From Gracilaria gracilis (Eukaryota; Rhodophyta; Florideophyceae; Gracilariales; Gracilariaceae): DNA of 64,000 nt. The DNA lies in the NCBI GenBank assembly GCA_030374805.1, contig JARGSG010000248.1, positions 1-64,000 of the forward strand, given 5' to 3'. The notes under the pieces are model-generated. The model saw only the letters and a program-made list of their open reading frames with translations. It did not search any database and was not told the DNA's origin. Shown here one piece after another: positions 1 through 12,779 of the stretch; the first letter of the stretch is position 1, and the number at the start of each line of letters is the position of its first letter. The position numbers and the translations under genes were made by a program.

Positions 1-1239
1 ACACTTTTCTTTGCTCTTGGAGCTCGATCTTGGCTTTTTAAATATCTGCAGCTGGCTACTGTAATGTTTGATGTTTTTGAAAATTTCAATGGAGAAAAAA
101 GAGTGACTTAAATGTTTGATAGTCACCGGCTGGCGTATTTCATTTTGAGATGGCGCTGGATGGCAGTATAATGTTGAGTTGTTTGCAAAGCAATCTCGAA
201 CTGTCTTTTGGCAGAACAAAGAATATTAAATATGCTCTACACCCAACTCAAGGGTACCCAAATTCTATCTGCAAGTCATTGGAACACAAAAGGTAATTTT
301 TTTTGAACAAATAGAAAGCTTTGAGTTGTTTCAATTTGCTTCAACCCTTATAGTTGTTTCGGTTCCAGGCACTAACATCCAGTTTAGGATATATTCCTGC
401 AATTTAAAAACCCTTTTAAAAATACTTTATTATTTTAAAATCAAAAAATAAAATAGACCCAAAATTTAGTCCACGGACTTGCAGCACTTATGATTTCGAC
501 ATTGTACGACCTTTTCCTTTACACAAAAACTTAAAATCTTATGTTAACAATAACTTTATTACATGCTTTTTCTTCATTTCTCTTTCATTTTTCTTTAAAT
601 ACTTAGAATCATAAAAAACATTTATTCTCTTTAATAAATCTTAATACATAATTACACACTATTCAAATAAAAATAATCTATATTCTAAATAACTTTTTCA
701 TATAACCACCTACACAACTTATGAAAATACTTTGATGTAAAACGTTTTTCGGGCTTCAATCAGCTTTTGTGCTTCTGTATACTAATATTCTTACAATTTA
801 GTGTAGTTCAAGTATACTCATGACAAAATCAACCATGAAAATTTATTATCTGGCCTCCTCCTAAAATATACTGGTACTGATAGTGTACTCTGTTTTGTTT
901 CTGTAACATAGTTTATTTATTAGATATCATCAAAAATATTTGGAGGCTTTACCTTAAGAGTCTCTCGCAGAGCAAGAATTTCGCATTTTATGCTCTCTGT
1001 CTATTGTTTTGGCTGGTGTTGTTGAAATTGCGGATTTGTATATAACATTTAAAGTACTATACGATACCTAACAACGCAACAAAACGAATAACTTGATCAA
1101 AATATTCTACGACAAACGTTCAAACGATATGCATATTACTAAAAAGAGGCGGACCTATAATTTTAGAATGCAGCTGGTTGAACTGATGTTACCGCTACGA
1201 AAGGCATTTGGGTTTTGAGGCAGTCTCTTGAGTGGCTTT
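1..1239. other. AT-rich DNA without a recognisable gene
   Basis: I see no reading frame of convincing length or composition on either strand. The stretch is rich in A and T, with short A and T runs. It precedes a copia long terminal repeat remnant and is probably intergenic or very old repeat DNA. Confidence 0.6.
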
Positions 1240-1240
1240 T

Positions 1241-1335
1241 CAATCAGTATTACAGTACCAAGACACGGCAGTAGATAAGCACGAGATGTGCGAGTTCGAC
1301 GACTAAATGGCTCCGGTCAGAGATTCTTTGTCACA
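1241..1335 (+). repeat. 5' LTR remnant of copia element 1
   Basis: The stretch aligns by eye with the 94-bp LTR of the better preserved copia element at 12441. Both have a CAnnCAGnATTACAGT-like start and an ATAAGC block at the same offset, and both end in CA immediately before an identical 11-base primer site. The start is approximate because the outer end has diverged. Confidence 0.6.
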
Positions 1336-1346
1336 GGTTATGGGCC
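1336..1346 (+). other. Primer binding site of copia element 1
   Basis: GGTTATGGGCC lies directly after the CA end of the LTR remnant. It is complementary to the anticodon loop region (GGCCCATAACC) of initiator methionine tRNA rather than to a tRNA 3' end. Drosophila copia is known to prime from such an internal tRNA segment. The same 11 bases follow the LTR at 12535. Confidence 0.75.
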
Positions 1347-1559
1347 ACACGCAACAAGCACTGTTTCTATTCACCCACATACCGCCACCGCTTTCATCTC
1401 ACAATCACGACGGAAGCCTACAAAAGACTCACACGTCGTCTCAGAAAGGAACTTACTCGTGAGACCGACGAACTCACAGCCCAACTCTACGCCAACACCA
1501 TCACTAGCTCCAACGACACCCACCAATTCCAAGACACCACACTCAACCAACAAACAACA

Positions 1560-2473
1560 ATGGAAACCACTCCTGCATCCTCAAGATACACCACGCTTTC
1601 AAAGCTCCACACCTCAAACTACTCGTTTTGGTACTTTGCCATCAAAAACCACGCAGTAACCCTAGAAGCCTCAGACCACCTGAACTCAAACCCACCAATA
1701 CCAATTGACCCAGCACAACAAAAGCAGCACATTCAGAAGAGAACCAAGTTGACCACCGCCATCTTCAATAGCGTTCCCCCAAACATTCTCGGTCAAATTT
1801 TCGTACCCGACGATGATGCAACTCCCCATAATCTCTTCGCCCGAATTTTAACCAACATCAACCAGTCCACAAAGGAAGACCATCCGTTTTTGAAGACGGA
1901 GGCTGAAAGAATTCACTTCAACAACGACGCCAAATTTTCGGACTACATTCCGGAACACAAGGAGGTTCGGCAGAGAATGCTGGCCACCCGGTACCCAAAT
2001 ATAAGTGACGAGAGCACCACAGTCTAGTTACTCATAGAAGGGCTCAAACGCAACTCGAACCTTTCCAACATTGTCCTTCAGTTCCTTGCAAACAAACCGA
2101 AGGACATCAAAGACTTCACGAGAAAGCTCAAAGAAATACACGGATTCTCTCAAACTATGGCACCTCCATCCACTAGACAGTCGAGTTCAGGCCTCACCGG
2201 AGACTACGGTCCGACAACCAATACAACACGTCTACAGTACAAACCCCGCTAACTTCGATTATTCACCGGAAAACCGTGTCAATTCCACATTTCATTAGGT
2301 ATCATGCCGCAACATACCGACTCCGAATGTCGAGATAGGCGCCATCCAAAGAACAACAATCAACAGCAACAAGCGAACTACATCCAAACATGGCTCTATC
2401 AGGAAATTCAGCATCCGCACTACCCCCCGCAGCTCCCTCCACCATCAGGATTTACACACAGGCAGAACACAAC

Positions 2474-2505
<32 letters not shown>

Positions 2506-2749
2506 TTCACGTCGACGTCCCAACCGAAGCAGACACGAAAGCAACGGGTAATTTCATGCTCGACAGCAGAGCTCACCCCACCCATCTCACACGCCCAACT
2601 CAGCAAATGCAACCCCTAACCATACCCATTCTCACAACCACGGCAACGAAACAGCGGAGCAAGTGCACTCACCATGGAATAGTAACAATCAGACCCAACC
2701 ACAGTAACATCGACCTCCACAGCTACGCAGTCGCCAACAGGCACCTAAT
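1560..2749 (+). pseudogene. Decayed copia gag and protease (element 1)
   Basis: The first 155 codons match the gag of the copia element at 12780 in order. Shared words include INQSTK-DH-FLKTEAE and a VRQ-M-A-RYP block. A stop follows RYPNISDESTTV, and the rest runs in other frames. Near 2277-2334 a zinc-knuckle variant C-x2-H-x8-H-x4-C is readable and matches the same variant in element 2. Near 2560 the aspartic protease motif reads LDSR instead of LDSG, so a key residue is changed. The copy ends abruptly at 2749, where the left end of a large DNA transposon begins. Integrase and reverse transcriptase are missing here and do not reappear beyond that transposon. Confidence 0.8.
2475..2505 (+). 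repeat. 31-base poly-C run
   Basis: An uninterrupted run of 31 cytosines sits between the zinc knuckle and the protease of the decayed copia element. It would encode polyproline in any frame. The related element at 13.7 kb has a CAG-rich, glutamine-coding stretch in the same region, so the run is a local expansion. Confidence 0.9.
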
Positions 2750-2750
2750 A

Positions 2751-3010
2751 GGTGTTATCGGAATGCTAGTTTCGGTGTCAATAAAGACCGAATTAAAATG
2801 ATCGAAAACCCGTTGAATTTATCCAAATTTGGATGTGGTTAATTTCCGAAAATATTTCCACATTTCCACTTGTGCTAGTTTGTGTGGAAAGAATCATTCA
2901 CGATTATTTCCATCATTGCTAGTTTGGATGGAAGACAAACTAGCATGTTACTTCCGTTCATGCTAGTTTCCGAACCCAATGTAAGTGTGTAAGTGGCATA
3001 TATTTAGAAC
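2751..3010 (+). repeat. Left terminal and subterminal repeats, copy 1
   Basis: The terminal sequence is followed by GCTAGTT or its complement near 2765, 2872, 2917, 2937 and 2966. The same block, inverted, is found at 39405-39573 and 48560-48825. Such repeats are the usual binding sites of CACTA-type transposases; binding here is inferred. Confidence 0.75.
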
Positions 3011-3298
3011 TTTGCGGCGCCAAGTAGAGATATATATCCCAGAATAGGGATTTATATACATAGATAGCTACTTATGGAATACGATTAGGATAATACAAAC
3101 CCTTCGAATAGGAACTCTATATAGCGATACAGCACATCTACTCAACAACTCTCATATCAGATATCGGCCGTTTATTATCTCACTTTTGAAACGCCTTCGC
3201 AACACGTTCCGCCTCCCCAATCACTCCGTCCGCCATATTACGCTCCCCACCACTACGTACCCCCTCTCTCCTTCAACACCCCCACACCGCTCCCCGCC

Positions 3299-6200
3299 AT
3301 GCCTAATTGCTGCTTTGAAGGCTGCTCCTTCTTCGCTCGCACCATCCCCTTCATTCAAAGGCACTAAAGAAGATGCCCCATCTGTCTCACCGCCAACAAG
3401 CGTTTCTTCTCCCGCGGCGGCAACGTCCCTCACTTCCCCCCGGGCACAAAGCGCCACAGGTCCACCCCCTACTCCCACCACCCCCACTTCCTGTCTCCAA
3501 TCGCCCTTCTGATAACGTCCCCATCACCGACGACGACTCCTACCACCAGCAACAGCACTCCCTCTCCGTTCTAACCCAAGACGCATACCATATCGTAGGC
3601 ATCCCCGTCTGCTCCCTCTCCCCCTCCGGACCTCCTCTACTGCCGCCCCTCCTTCTTTCTACTCAACAACCCCCACCTCGAACGAATGGTTCCCTACATC
3701 TCTTTCATTGCGTCCACCCTCGGCCGCCGCAAGGCAGACGAACTCATCTCTCTCCTCAATGACCCCCCGTTTTCCAATTCAGCCTTCTACAACGCCGTCC
3801 CCTCCGCCTTTCAGTGTCTCAAACTTCAAACGGACCTCTTCCAACACCGAGTCACCAACCTCGGTTTCACCCCCACCACCCTCCACGACCCACAGCACCT
3901 CTTCACAGCCCCCCTCTTCCGAAAGGATACACTCCAAGTCCTTAAACGACAACTCGCACTCGCACACTCCGACAACACCTTCTTCCACCACGTCCCCCAT
4001 ACAACCTCCTCCAACTCTCCCACTTTCGCTCACCCCATGGCTTCCTCCCTCGGAAAAGAAGCTGTTCCAGCCCTCAAGCACGCAATCATGCAGTTTTCCA
4101 ATAACTCATGCATCTAGCACACCCCTGAGAACGCCGGTATCGACTATTTCATCGGCTTCGTCCAAGTATACTCCGACAAGTCCTCCACCTCCCTGAAATC
4201 CCCTTCCATCCCCTCTTCCCCCCTTCACATCACCCTCCTCAACTTCCTCGACTCGTTCCGGCGCAAATGTGTCACCGACAACCTCACCCTTCTCGGATAC
4301 CTTCCAAACTCTTTTCATATCGCCACCCCCTCTCAAAACCCGATACCATCCTCCAAACCTCGTCCAGCATCCCACGCTCTACCAAAATGCAACTCATCCA
4401 GCGTGCCGTCTCCAACCTTCTCGACGCTCTTCTCTCCTCCAACCGCACTAGCTTACCCTTTCGTGATGCTAATAGCGTGCTTCGCCATTGTCACCCAATC
4501 ATCGCCAGCTACTGTGCAGACGTCCCAGAAGCAAAGGACATTCTCGCCATCTCCCACGGCACCCGCCCCCAACATCCATGCCACCGATGTACCGTCCCAT
4601 GCTCTGATCTCCACCTACACATTCCATCCCCCCCTCTTCGCTCCCAGACCCAGACTCTCGCTGCCCACAAATCACACTCTACCCTCCTCCAAGATGCTGA
4701 AAAGGCCCTCGTCGCCAGAAAGCCCAGAATTGCCCGAAACACCAAGGAAAAGGCCGTTGAAGCACTCCACTCCCTTTCTCTCACAAATTAATCCTCCCTT
4801 TTCGAATCTTACCCTCTCCTCCACATCACCCCTCTCCTCTCCCCTTACAACATCTTCCCCTTCGAACCACTGTATAACTTCCACCTTGGCATCTCCAAGC
4901 TAATCAAGCTCGCAGCCATCGAGAGACTCAAGTCAGAATCACTCTGCACTACCCCCCGTTCCTCGAAGTCCCGTCGTTCCTACAACTCCGTCCGCTCCTC
5001 CATCCTGAAAAACGCGAACACCATTCTCGCCGCCATCGAAAAGCACTCCCTAGCCACAGGACTCCACATCGACTTTTCCTCCTCCGACAACGGTCAAACT
5101 CTCAACGGTTTCTTCAATACCGACGGCTTGCGTGGTATGCTCGAAGCAAAAGACTACCACTCACTCGACATGGTCTTCCCCTTCATCGGCGCCTTCTTCG
5201 ACCGCTGCTGTGACGAGGTCGATGCAGCTCCCATCACTTCCGCTTACACCAAGTACTCCGATCTTCTCCTCTTCTCCATGAGATACAACCCCTCCGCAGA
5301 ATGGACCGACTCCCGCCTCCCCGACCTCCAATTCCAAATCCGCTCCTTCAAGCGCATAGCCGTAATCGTTCTCTGCCCCCACCACACTTCCAGCCTTGGC
5401 ACCCTCAAGTTCCATCTTCTCGACCACATCGTCGAGGATATTCGCCGCTTCGGAGGCCTCCACTTCAACGATGCCGGCATATTCGAACATGCCCACTCCC
5501 TCTTCAAGTCACACTACTCCAAAACCTCAACGCGCAGGTCCACCGCACATGAAGAAACCACTCGCGCCATCCATCACTCCAATTCCACCAAAGATTGGAA
5601 CCCTCTTCCCACCAACCCCTCCATCACTGCCTCCGCTCCTGCCCTCGCCTCTCCCATCCAACCACGCCAACCCGGTTTGGTCCATGATAAAAAGCTCATT
5701 TCATTCGCTGATCTCATCAGTGCCCACAAATTCCTCCACTCTAATCCTCATTTCAATCCCAAATCTCTCCAAGACCTCTTCCCCACTGACACTCTCTCCA
5801 TCCTCCAGCAGATTGGAAAACACGACCTCCCTTCATTCATCGCCCTTTCTCCCGAAGTCCTAGAACTCTCAGAGAACTCCCCCACTATCCGTCGCACCCG
5901 AATCACCGTATTCAACTCCGCTTACGTCGCCCGTGGTTTTGTCCCATTACTCGACAACTACATTTAAGAGCGGAACGAGCTCGCGCTTCAGGATCCTCCA
6001 GTCCCTCTCATCCAACGAATATTTGCCGCCCCGTCCTTCGGTCGTTCTAAATCTCCAAAGTTCTCTCACGTCCTCGTCGCAGGCACCAGCTCCTCCAACT
6101 CCACCTCCATCGTCTGGGTCTGCGAACTCATCTCCCTTCTTTGCTTCACCCTTCCTTCTTCCACTCCATCTCTCAAGGAGTTCGCCTTCGTACAGTTCAT

Positions 6201-6510
6201 GGAGCTCGTCCCACCAAGCGACGAAGTCGATGTCACCCTCAACTGCGTATGCCTCCGATGGGCCACAGACGACGAACATAACCACACCGCTCATCCAGTT
6301 CCCATACCAACCCACTCCACATCCGACAACGTTTCTCCATGGTTTGGATTCATCCCATTCTCTTCTATTCTTGGCTTCGTTCATGTTCTCCGCCAGAACT
6401 ACCCCGCACCCCCCTTCACTTCCCACCTCCATTGGCGTTTCCATAGATTCTACCTCAACAGATTCTACCGAGACCCCACCTCCAGGCCCTACCTCCTACC
6501 TCCCGCATAG
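3299..6510 (+). pseudogene. Plavaka/CACTA-like transposase, copy 1, broken
   Basis: The start is the ATG at 3299, conserved as MPN in all three copies. The N-terminus has a C2H2/C2HC-like zinc finger (CFEGC, then a histidine and RCP). Further on come an IYFIGFVQVYSDK-like block whose aspartate may be catalytic, a region ending in LLGYLP, a FRDANSVLRHCHP block, the CHRC cysteine pair near 4590, and a C-terminal FHLLDHIVEDIRRFG helix region. The end reads WFGFIPF...FYLNRFYRD. This order is typical of Plavaka-type transposases of the CACTA/CMC group. In-frame stops lie at 3365, 4115, 4789 and 5965, with frame changes near 3490 and 4340. The copy is therefore dead, but the sequence is otherwise well preserved over about 1070 codons. 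Confidence 0.8.
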
Positions 6511-6651
6511 CACTCATTCCATATGATTTTCATAAACCAATCGCTACCACCCTCTTCCACAGGAAAGATTGGAGATAGGTATGGGATGAAGAAGGTATAC
6601 CACTTCTTCATCATCCCACAGCTACCTCCACTCCTCCCACTATTATTCACC

Positions 6652-9321
6652 CTACCCTCTCCCCTCTCCTCCTTCTGCCTCATCCGTACCCTCTCCCCGG
6701 TGCCCAACCATACGACTGAAACTGGGCTCCTCTGGTCGGCACGCTGCTATGTAGCATTCAAGAACCGCTCCAAGTCTCCGCGTAAAATTCTCCATAAAGT
6801 ATTCCTCCCTCACCGCTAGATACACCTTCTCCCTCGATGGAACCCACAGCCCAACCGTCGCAGTTTTCTTCGAATTTCCGGACACACCCCTTGGATCCCC
6901 CTCTAAAAACCCAACGTTCTCAAACTCTTCGCCGCGCTCGTCCCTCACCAATTCCCACGCCAACTTCAATGTACTCTCCACCGCCCTCGGCAGATGCCTC
7001 CCATACAATGTAGAAAACAAGAGCTGTCTTTGTCGTCCACGTCCCACACCCTCATTCATCGTTTTCACAACACACCCAATCCACGCATCAAGTCTGGCGA
7101 GGTGCATCACCGTCCCATCTACGTAATGCTTTTACCCATTACATTTGGTCTTCATTGCGTATCCCATGTACTCCTCCAACACTGCCACTGCCATTCCGTT
7201 CTTGAAATACTTGTCTTCATCATCATCAGCCCCACTGTGAAGCATGCACAGTTGACCCAGAGTACGCAAGATCTTCAAAACGGCTCACTCTCCACACACA
7301 CAACTTGTTCATCCCATCTTCTTCACTTCCCATAAGCTTCTCGCTGGCCTCGTCCATCTGCTTCTTCAATTCCTCACCAAGTTCCTTCCCCTCGCTAGGC
7401 TTCGCCCGTTCCGCAATCAATTCATATCCCAGTAAAGAGAATATTCTGTCTCAAGCAGCCCGCTTTCGCACCCCAATCAAATCTCTCATCCTCTGCTTCA
7501 TCCGCTGCTTCAGACACTTGTCCGCGCTTACATTCTCCACGCACTCTTGTTTCCTCCCCGCTTCCCTTATCTTCTCCCACTTCTCTCTCATTATTTCTGT
7601 CTCCACCACATACTTCAACAACACATCACTTCCGCCCTCTGTCGATGGTGTGTACGCCCTGATCTTATGTGCAACCTGAATTGGGCACCTAGGCACCATC
7701 TCCTTCTCCCCAACTAGAAACATGCTCCCCTTTCTACTTTCTCCCACCGTCTCATTCGTGTTCTTATATCTTCTACCAACGTTTCCCCTGTCAAAACAAA
7801 GTTCAGACGCCTTCAACTTTGCATCATGAAGAATCTTATCACATACAGCCCTTGCGAATCCATAAAAACTTTCTTCCACTCCAATATCATACTTTCGGCG
7901 CCCTCTCACCTTGTTTCCTCCACCGCCCCGCTTCCTCCCTTTCAATGCCTTCCGAAAATTTTCGATCAACACATTTTGCCGTTTATTTTCCTCCATCAGC
8001 CATCTCAACTCATCCTACGTCAGCTTCAAACCCATCATCAATGTATAGTGATCTTCCCTCTTATTTCCCAAGTGCCCCTTAAGTGAAATCAGCCTCTGAA
8101 AAAGTGCAGACTATGTCAATACGCTTAACTTCCCTTCATACTCTTCCCGTTTCTTTGTAGATCCGCATTCATCTCCTCGAATTCTACCTCCGCTTTCTCC
8201 ACGACCGCCGTCACTTTCGTCTCCCACATCCTTCGGAAGTAAAACGGTGTTGCGCCTTACACGCATTCGTTGGGGCGTTAGTAGCGCAGTCTCTACGACA
8301 TTTAATTCTGGACGCCGTTCTGTTTGTACGTCATCCTCCCCTTCGAAATCCCTCTCAGCCACTGCTGCTGTCCCGCCGACAGTTTTCTTGGTTGATCCAC
8401 CACTTCTACGTCGTATCTCTCTCCCGTCCGCATGTTCTTGTCGTTTACCTCCCCCTTCTTCACAACTTCAAAACCTCGCAATCCATGAACCACACTCCCT
8501 ATTCTTCTCTCACTACCCTCTCCTGTTTCACGTTCTGCCATTGTACACACACGTCTCACTTTTTCTTTCTCCCGGTACGCATTCTTTTGCTCGAAACCAA
8601 TGCTGTCCTTCTCTGGCACTCTATTTGGCGTCAGAACAACCAAACTCTCCACTCCTCGCGTCCTCACCGGCTGACCACACCTCAATTTCCCCATTTCTCC
8701 TTCCACCTCTTCGGGTACCCCAGCCTTAGGCACTTTATCACCGTTAGTTCCCCTTCTTCCTCGAAGACCCTTACTACCAAATATGGTACTACTTTTTTCT
8801 ATCGTTCTTCCCTCGACACCCGTACGAAGCTCTTCACCCCTCACTATCATATCCCCGCTATCGCTTCCTTCCAAAGCTTGCGCAATCTCTTCGCTTCTTC
8901 TATGACCATCTCTCTCCTCACCACCCCGCAGAACCTTCTTCGCCTTACCCCGCTGCGCTCCCGTGCTTTTCTTGGGACTAACTTCTTGATCTCGTGCGTT
9001 CGCAATATGTTTCGTCACCACAATGCTTACCGTTCGCTCCGTTCGCGCCGTTCGTTGCGTTTAATCCGTTCGCTCCGTTCGTTACGTTTGCTCCGATGTT
9101 CCGTTCTCGACGCTCCTCGCGACACCGTCGCTCCTCGTCACACCGTCGTCCCTCGCCACAGCCTTCCTCCAATTCTCACATAAACCACTCCGAGGCGCAC
9201 GCGTTCTAGGAGCGGTGCGAACTTCGCCATTTACCGTTTTGCCACGCCTTCGGCTCTTTGACCCGCGACCGCTAACATCCTCCGCATTAACACCCCTCGT
9301 CTTACGTCTCACCATATACAA
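6652..9321 (-). pseudogene. Basic, charged coiled-coil cargo protein, function unknown
   Basis: Successive minus-strand frames form one broken gene facing the transposase. The N-terminal part (9321-8302) is low complexity and rich in R, K, G and E. It includes a short tandem repeat and a predicted nuclear-type basic stretch. The middle (8362-7226) keeps one frame with stops near 8110, 8010 and 7447 and includes a likely coiled coil (EENKRQNVLIENFRKAL) followed by a lysine-rich patch. The C-terminal part (7226-6652) shifts frame. I do not recognise the family. Its place between transposase and methyltransferase suggests an accessory factor, but that is inference. Copy 3 lacks this region. Confidence 0.5.
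9031..9096. repeat. Short tandem repeat of about 9 bp
   Basis: CGTTCGCTC-like units repeat about seven times with small changes. They fall inside the N-terminal low-complexity part of the minus-strand cargo gene and keep codon phase, giving alternating Asn-Gly-Ala or Arg-Thr-Glu type repeats depending on frame. Confidence 0.7.
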
Positions 9322-9769
9322 TCCGAACGGTTCCTCGCGGTTGACGCTGGGCTCACGACGTGTTAGTTGCTGACCGGGATCGAAGGTCCCTGGAATCGGA
9401 ACTGCTTTGCTCTCGACGTGTTTGGCGCTCGCCGTGATCGAATGTCACCGATCGAATGCACACCCCCAATCTAATAGAGTGTGGTGGAAATCACCGAGTC
9501 CGGTTTTTTATTCTCCGATTCCGAAACCGAAAATTGACACCGAAACTTCCATTTCTGAACTAGAAAGTTCTCATAATGTTAAAAACCGTGCACCATCATA
9601 TTCGATGCTCTTCGCTACCTATTGTATATCTATGTACTTCCATCTTGCAGTTCTGCCAAAGTGTTTAGTTTCTATATCGTGCTCAATGGCGAAGATGGAA
9701 TGCAATAAGTGCCACTTCTTTATGTAGGTTTAGGGGGTTATTTTATATGTAGTTAATTTACTACGGGTT
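9322..9769. other. Spacer between two minus-strand cargo genes
   Basis: About 450 bases separate the start of the basic coiled-coil gene from the stop of the methyltransferase-SET gene. A plus-strand frame of 106 codons exists here but shows no recognisable motif. I take the stretch as intergenic DNA that could hold the promoter of the downstream minus-strand gene. Confidence 0.4.
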
Positions 9770-12440
9770 TTAATCGATTACTATAATAGGATTTGCCGTT
9801 GTACCCCAGCTATACTCTACTCCATAATCCGCGAACAACTTCTCTCCCACTTCCAGTTTCCGAAGTGCTCGCACCGAAATCATTTGGTATTCCCGTAGTT
9901 GATGCGGGGTGCGTCCTGTATTTGGAGTTCGAATGACCTACACATTTGAAGTCCTTCGTTTCGTCCCACCATCAGCAACTGCGTCAATGTCCTTATCACT
10001 TTCCATATATTTGGGATCGTTAATCGTTCCACCCAATTAAAAAGTAGCGGGGACAATCCATACAGGTATTAAACTTACTCCTTGTCTTCTTTCTGGGAGG
10101 CTATGGAATATATCGCGGCGGACGTTAAACTCCATCGCATACTTCCGAAAGCGTTCGGATGTGGCTCCCAATAACCCTTCACCATATTTCTTGTGTACAT
10201 ATTTTCTCTTCGTTAGGTCATGGTACACCAGTGTTCCATAGAAGTAACACATCTCTTCATTTTCCGGGACTCGGCGTGTAATGAACACCCCCACTCCGGC
10301 GCCAGGGTGACGAATTGTCGACTTCTTGGTACGACAACCGCACATGGTCACTTTTAGTGCCAACATGGCATTCCAATCCAGAAGCCCCATCTTTCCTTGC
10401 AAAGTTTTAGGCCATTAGTGAATGGCCTACCGCCTACCAATGGTGACCAAGCTCTCATCCCGCCATATTGACGGAAAAAAGTCCACAATATACGTGGGAA
10501 ACTTGTGATACTGGGGATATCCGGATGGGGCCTTCCATAATCTCGATGGGCGGACAGTCCACTTCGGAAATAAGTTCAACACCCTAATCATAGCATTCCG
10601 AACTTCCTGCGTTACCTGGATATCCGTCTCATTTTCCGGCACGCACAATGAGTATTGAATAATTGCGGCGTGCTTAGCATGAGCAAAGCAGTCAGGGTCC
10701 GGCTCACACCCGATGAACCTACGATGCTGATGTCACTCCATGGATGTCATTGCTGTCAAAAACGTCCCCGCAAACAAGTCGACCACAATATCCCCAGCCT
10801 GGGAAAACCGACTGATTAGCTCCTTCAACAATGCCCGAGGTTTCTGTTCGGACCTCACCTTTTGTAAAACGTAGCCCCCACCTTCCTTCTTTCTCTCCCA
10901 CTGAAGAGTCTCGCCATTAGACATGGGGGGGACCTGGTCAATGACACTGTGGTACCCCGGGTACTTCGGATGCACGAAGTTGAAGTTCTCATTGTCCACC
11001 ATCACATGCTGCTGCGCGTAGTTGAGACCATTTCAAACTCCATGTACAGCATACTCCATTGCAGGGAAAAGGGAGCACGACTTACGTCCAGGGTTACAAA
11101 TCGGGTTGCCTTGCGACCCTACAAAGTGCATTGGGAACTGGTCCACAACAAAAGAACGCCTTGGTACTCCGTTTCCGTCTTTTGCCTCGATGGCACAAAG
11201 TACATCTCTCCATTTCTGGACCTGCTCGAAAGCACTAAAGAAAACGAAATGGCCCCCAGGACGTAGCAGTCTTGATAGAAGCTTTGCTGCATTCTTCATA
11301 TCCGGAGGGCTCAGTACATCGTACCAGCTGTTTGCTTAGGTTCGTGTTCCATCTGATGTTGTACGGAGGATCCATGAAAACCAGTTGAACTTTTCCTAAC
11401 GGAGACACACCATCTCTGCACAACGTCTCGTCCATCTCTACCATATCCTCAAACCCGCAATTGTACAAGCGAAAGTACTTCTCCATCTCCTCCTCACAAC
11501 TTCGGAAAGCCATTTTGTCATCCAACGACGCAATGGATGGTGGAGGTATTACGCCTACCCCGGACGCTTCGTCACCAGTACTTACTTTCCCAATTTCAGC
11601 CACTATGTTCGTATCACCATCTCCTTCTTCGCCTCTCCCCTCTTTCGGCTCCGTTGGTTTCCTAATTTCCTCCACCTCCTCCACATCATCTTCAATTTGT
11701 ATGGCAGGTTCTGGTTTGGATATCGGCGTTACCCCCATACCAGGGACGTTCACTGATTCTTTCAGTTTCAACGGGCTTATGGCCTCCATGACGGAGGACA
11801 CAAGCGGATTCGAGAAGCTATCGAATCTCTGAGCAAACGCCCGTGATGGGTCTCTGCTAAAAGTCTTCAGAACTGTCCATCGTCCTCGTTCGGAAATTGA
11901 GTAGAACTGCTCATTCACGATAACCTTGTTCAGGTCCAAAATGAACACCTTCGCAAGCATTCGGAGGGCAGCATCGATGTCTTGCCGTAAATTCCATGCC
12001 CACGGGATGACCGCTGTTTCAATAACAGTTTCACCTTTGTTCGGTAGCAGGCGATGGTCGTTATCTCGGTGGAAGAACCTCTCTGCCCTCGTCTCAATCG
12101 CTTGAAACTGCCTTTCGTCGTACATGACTCGGATGAATGGAAGAACCGTGACCTCCACCGTAGGGAATCCCAGGAATTGAGAGAACCAATCCCATGCCTT
12201 CGTTACGAGCTGCACACCAAAGCCAACACGTTGAGCTTGGAGTTTGTGGGATATTTGGACAATCACAAATGGTGTGAGATATTCCTTGTCTTTTCTTTTC
12301 CTATTCTGGCCTAGAACTCTTTTTTCCTCGGAAACTTTCTGAATGAGCGAGAGAAAGAGAATGCTTTGGAAATTTGTGGCAACGGTTGCGGCGAACGGGC
12401 GAACCACCCGTCTTATTCGCTTAGGAAGTATAGTCATTGA

Positions 12441-12534
12441 TGTCAAACAGCATGACAGTGCGAGATCGCTGTATATAAGATCAGTGACGACGACGAGCGA
12501 AAGAGTAAAAGAAAGCCAGTGCATTCCACTCGCA
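12441..12534 (+). repeat. 5' LTR of copia element 2 (94 bp)
   Basis: The repeat starts TGTCAAACAG and ends CA. It is unusually short for a copia LTR. It contains a TATA-like GTATATAAG at 12471-12479 and an ACGACGACGAG stretch. Confidence 0.9.
12471..12479 (+). promoter_or_regulatory. TATA-like box in the copia LTR
   Basis: GTATATAAG sits about 30 bases into the LTR. The 3' copy reads GTGTATAAG. Position and sequence fit an LTR promoter; activity is inferred. Confidence 0.5.
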
Positions 12535-12545
12535 GGTTATGGGCC
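12535..12545 (+). other. Primer binding site of copia element 2
   Basis: GGTTATGGGCC directly abuts the LTR end and is complementary to the anticodon loop of initiator methionine tRNA, as in Drosophila copia. It is identical to the site at 1336. Confidence 0.8.
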
Positions 12546-12779
12546 ATACGTGAAGAAACTTTCCTTACCAAAGCCACCATTTCCGAACCATCCACCACGG
12601 CAACACCCAACCCCCGCCTCGCACGGCACAACGGACGCCAGCTCCGCCGCGATACATTCATACAAGACCTCTACACAAACGCAATCACAACAGCCGACGA
12701 CAAACACCAACCATCAGACACCACACAACACACAACAACCATACAACCAACTTTCACACGCACACCTTCCAATCCCACG

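Noticed and set aside
4106-4375. Glycine/valine-rich minus-strand frames antisense to the transposase
   Set aside because: They mirror a Ser/Pro/Thr-rich coding strand of biased composition; the sense frames match the other transposase copies and the antisense ones do not.
9407-9727. 106-codon plus-strand frame
   Set aside because: Lies between two minus-strand cargo genes, no motif and no homolog in the other copies.
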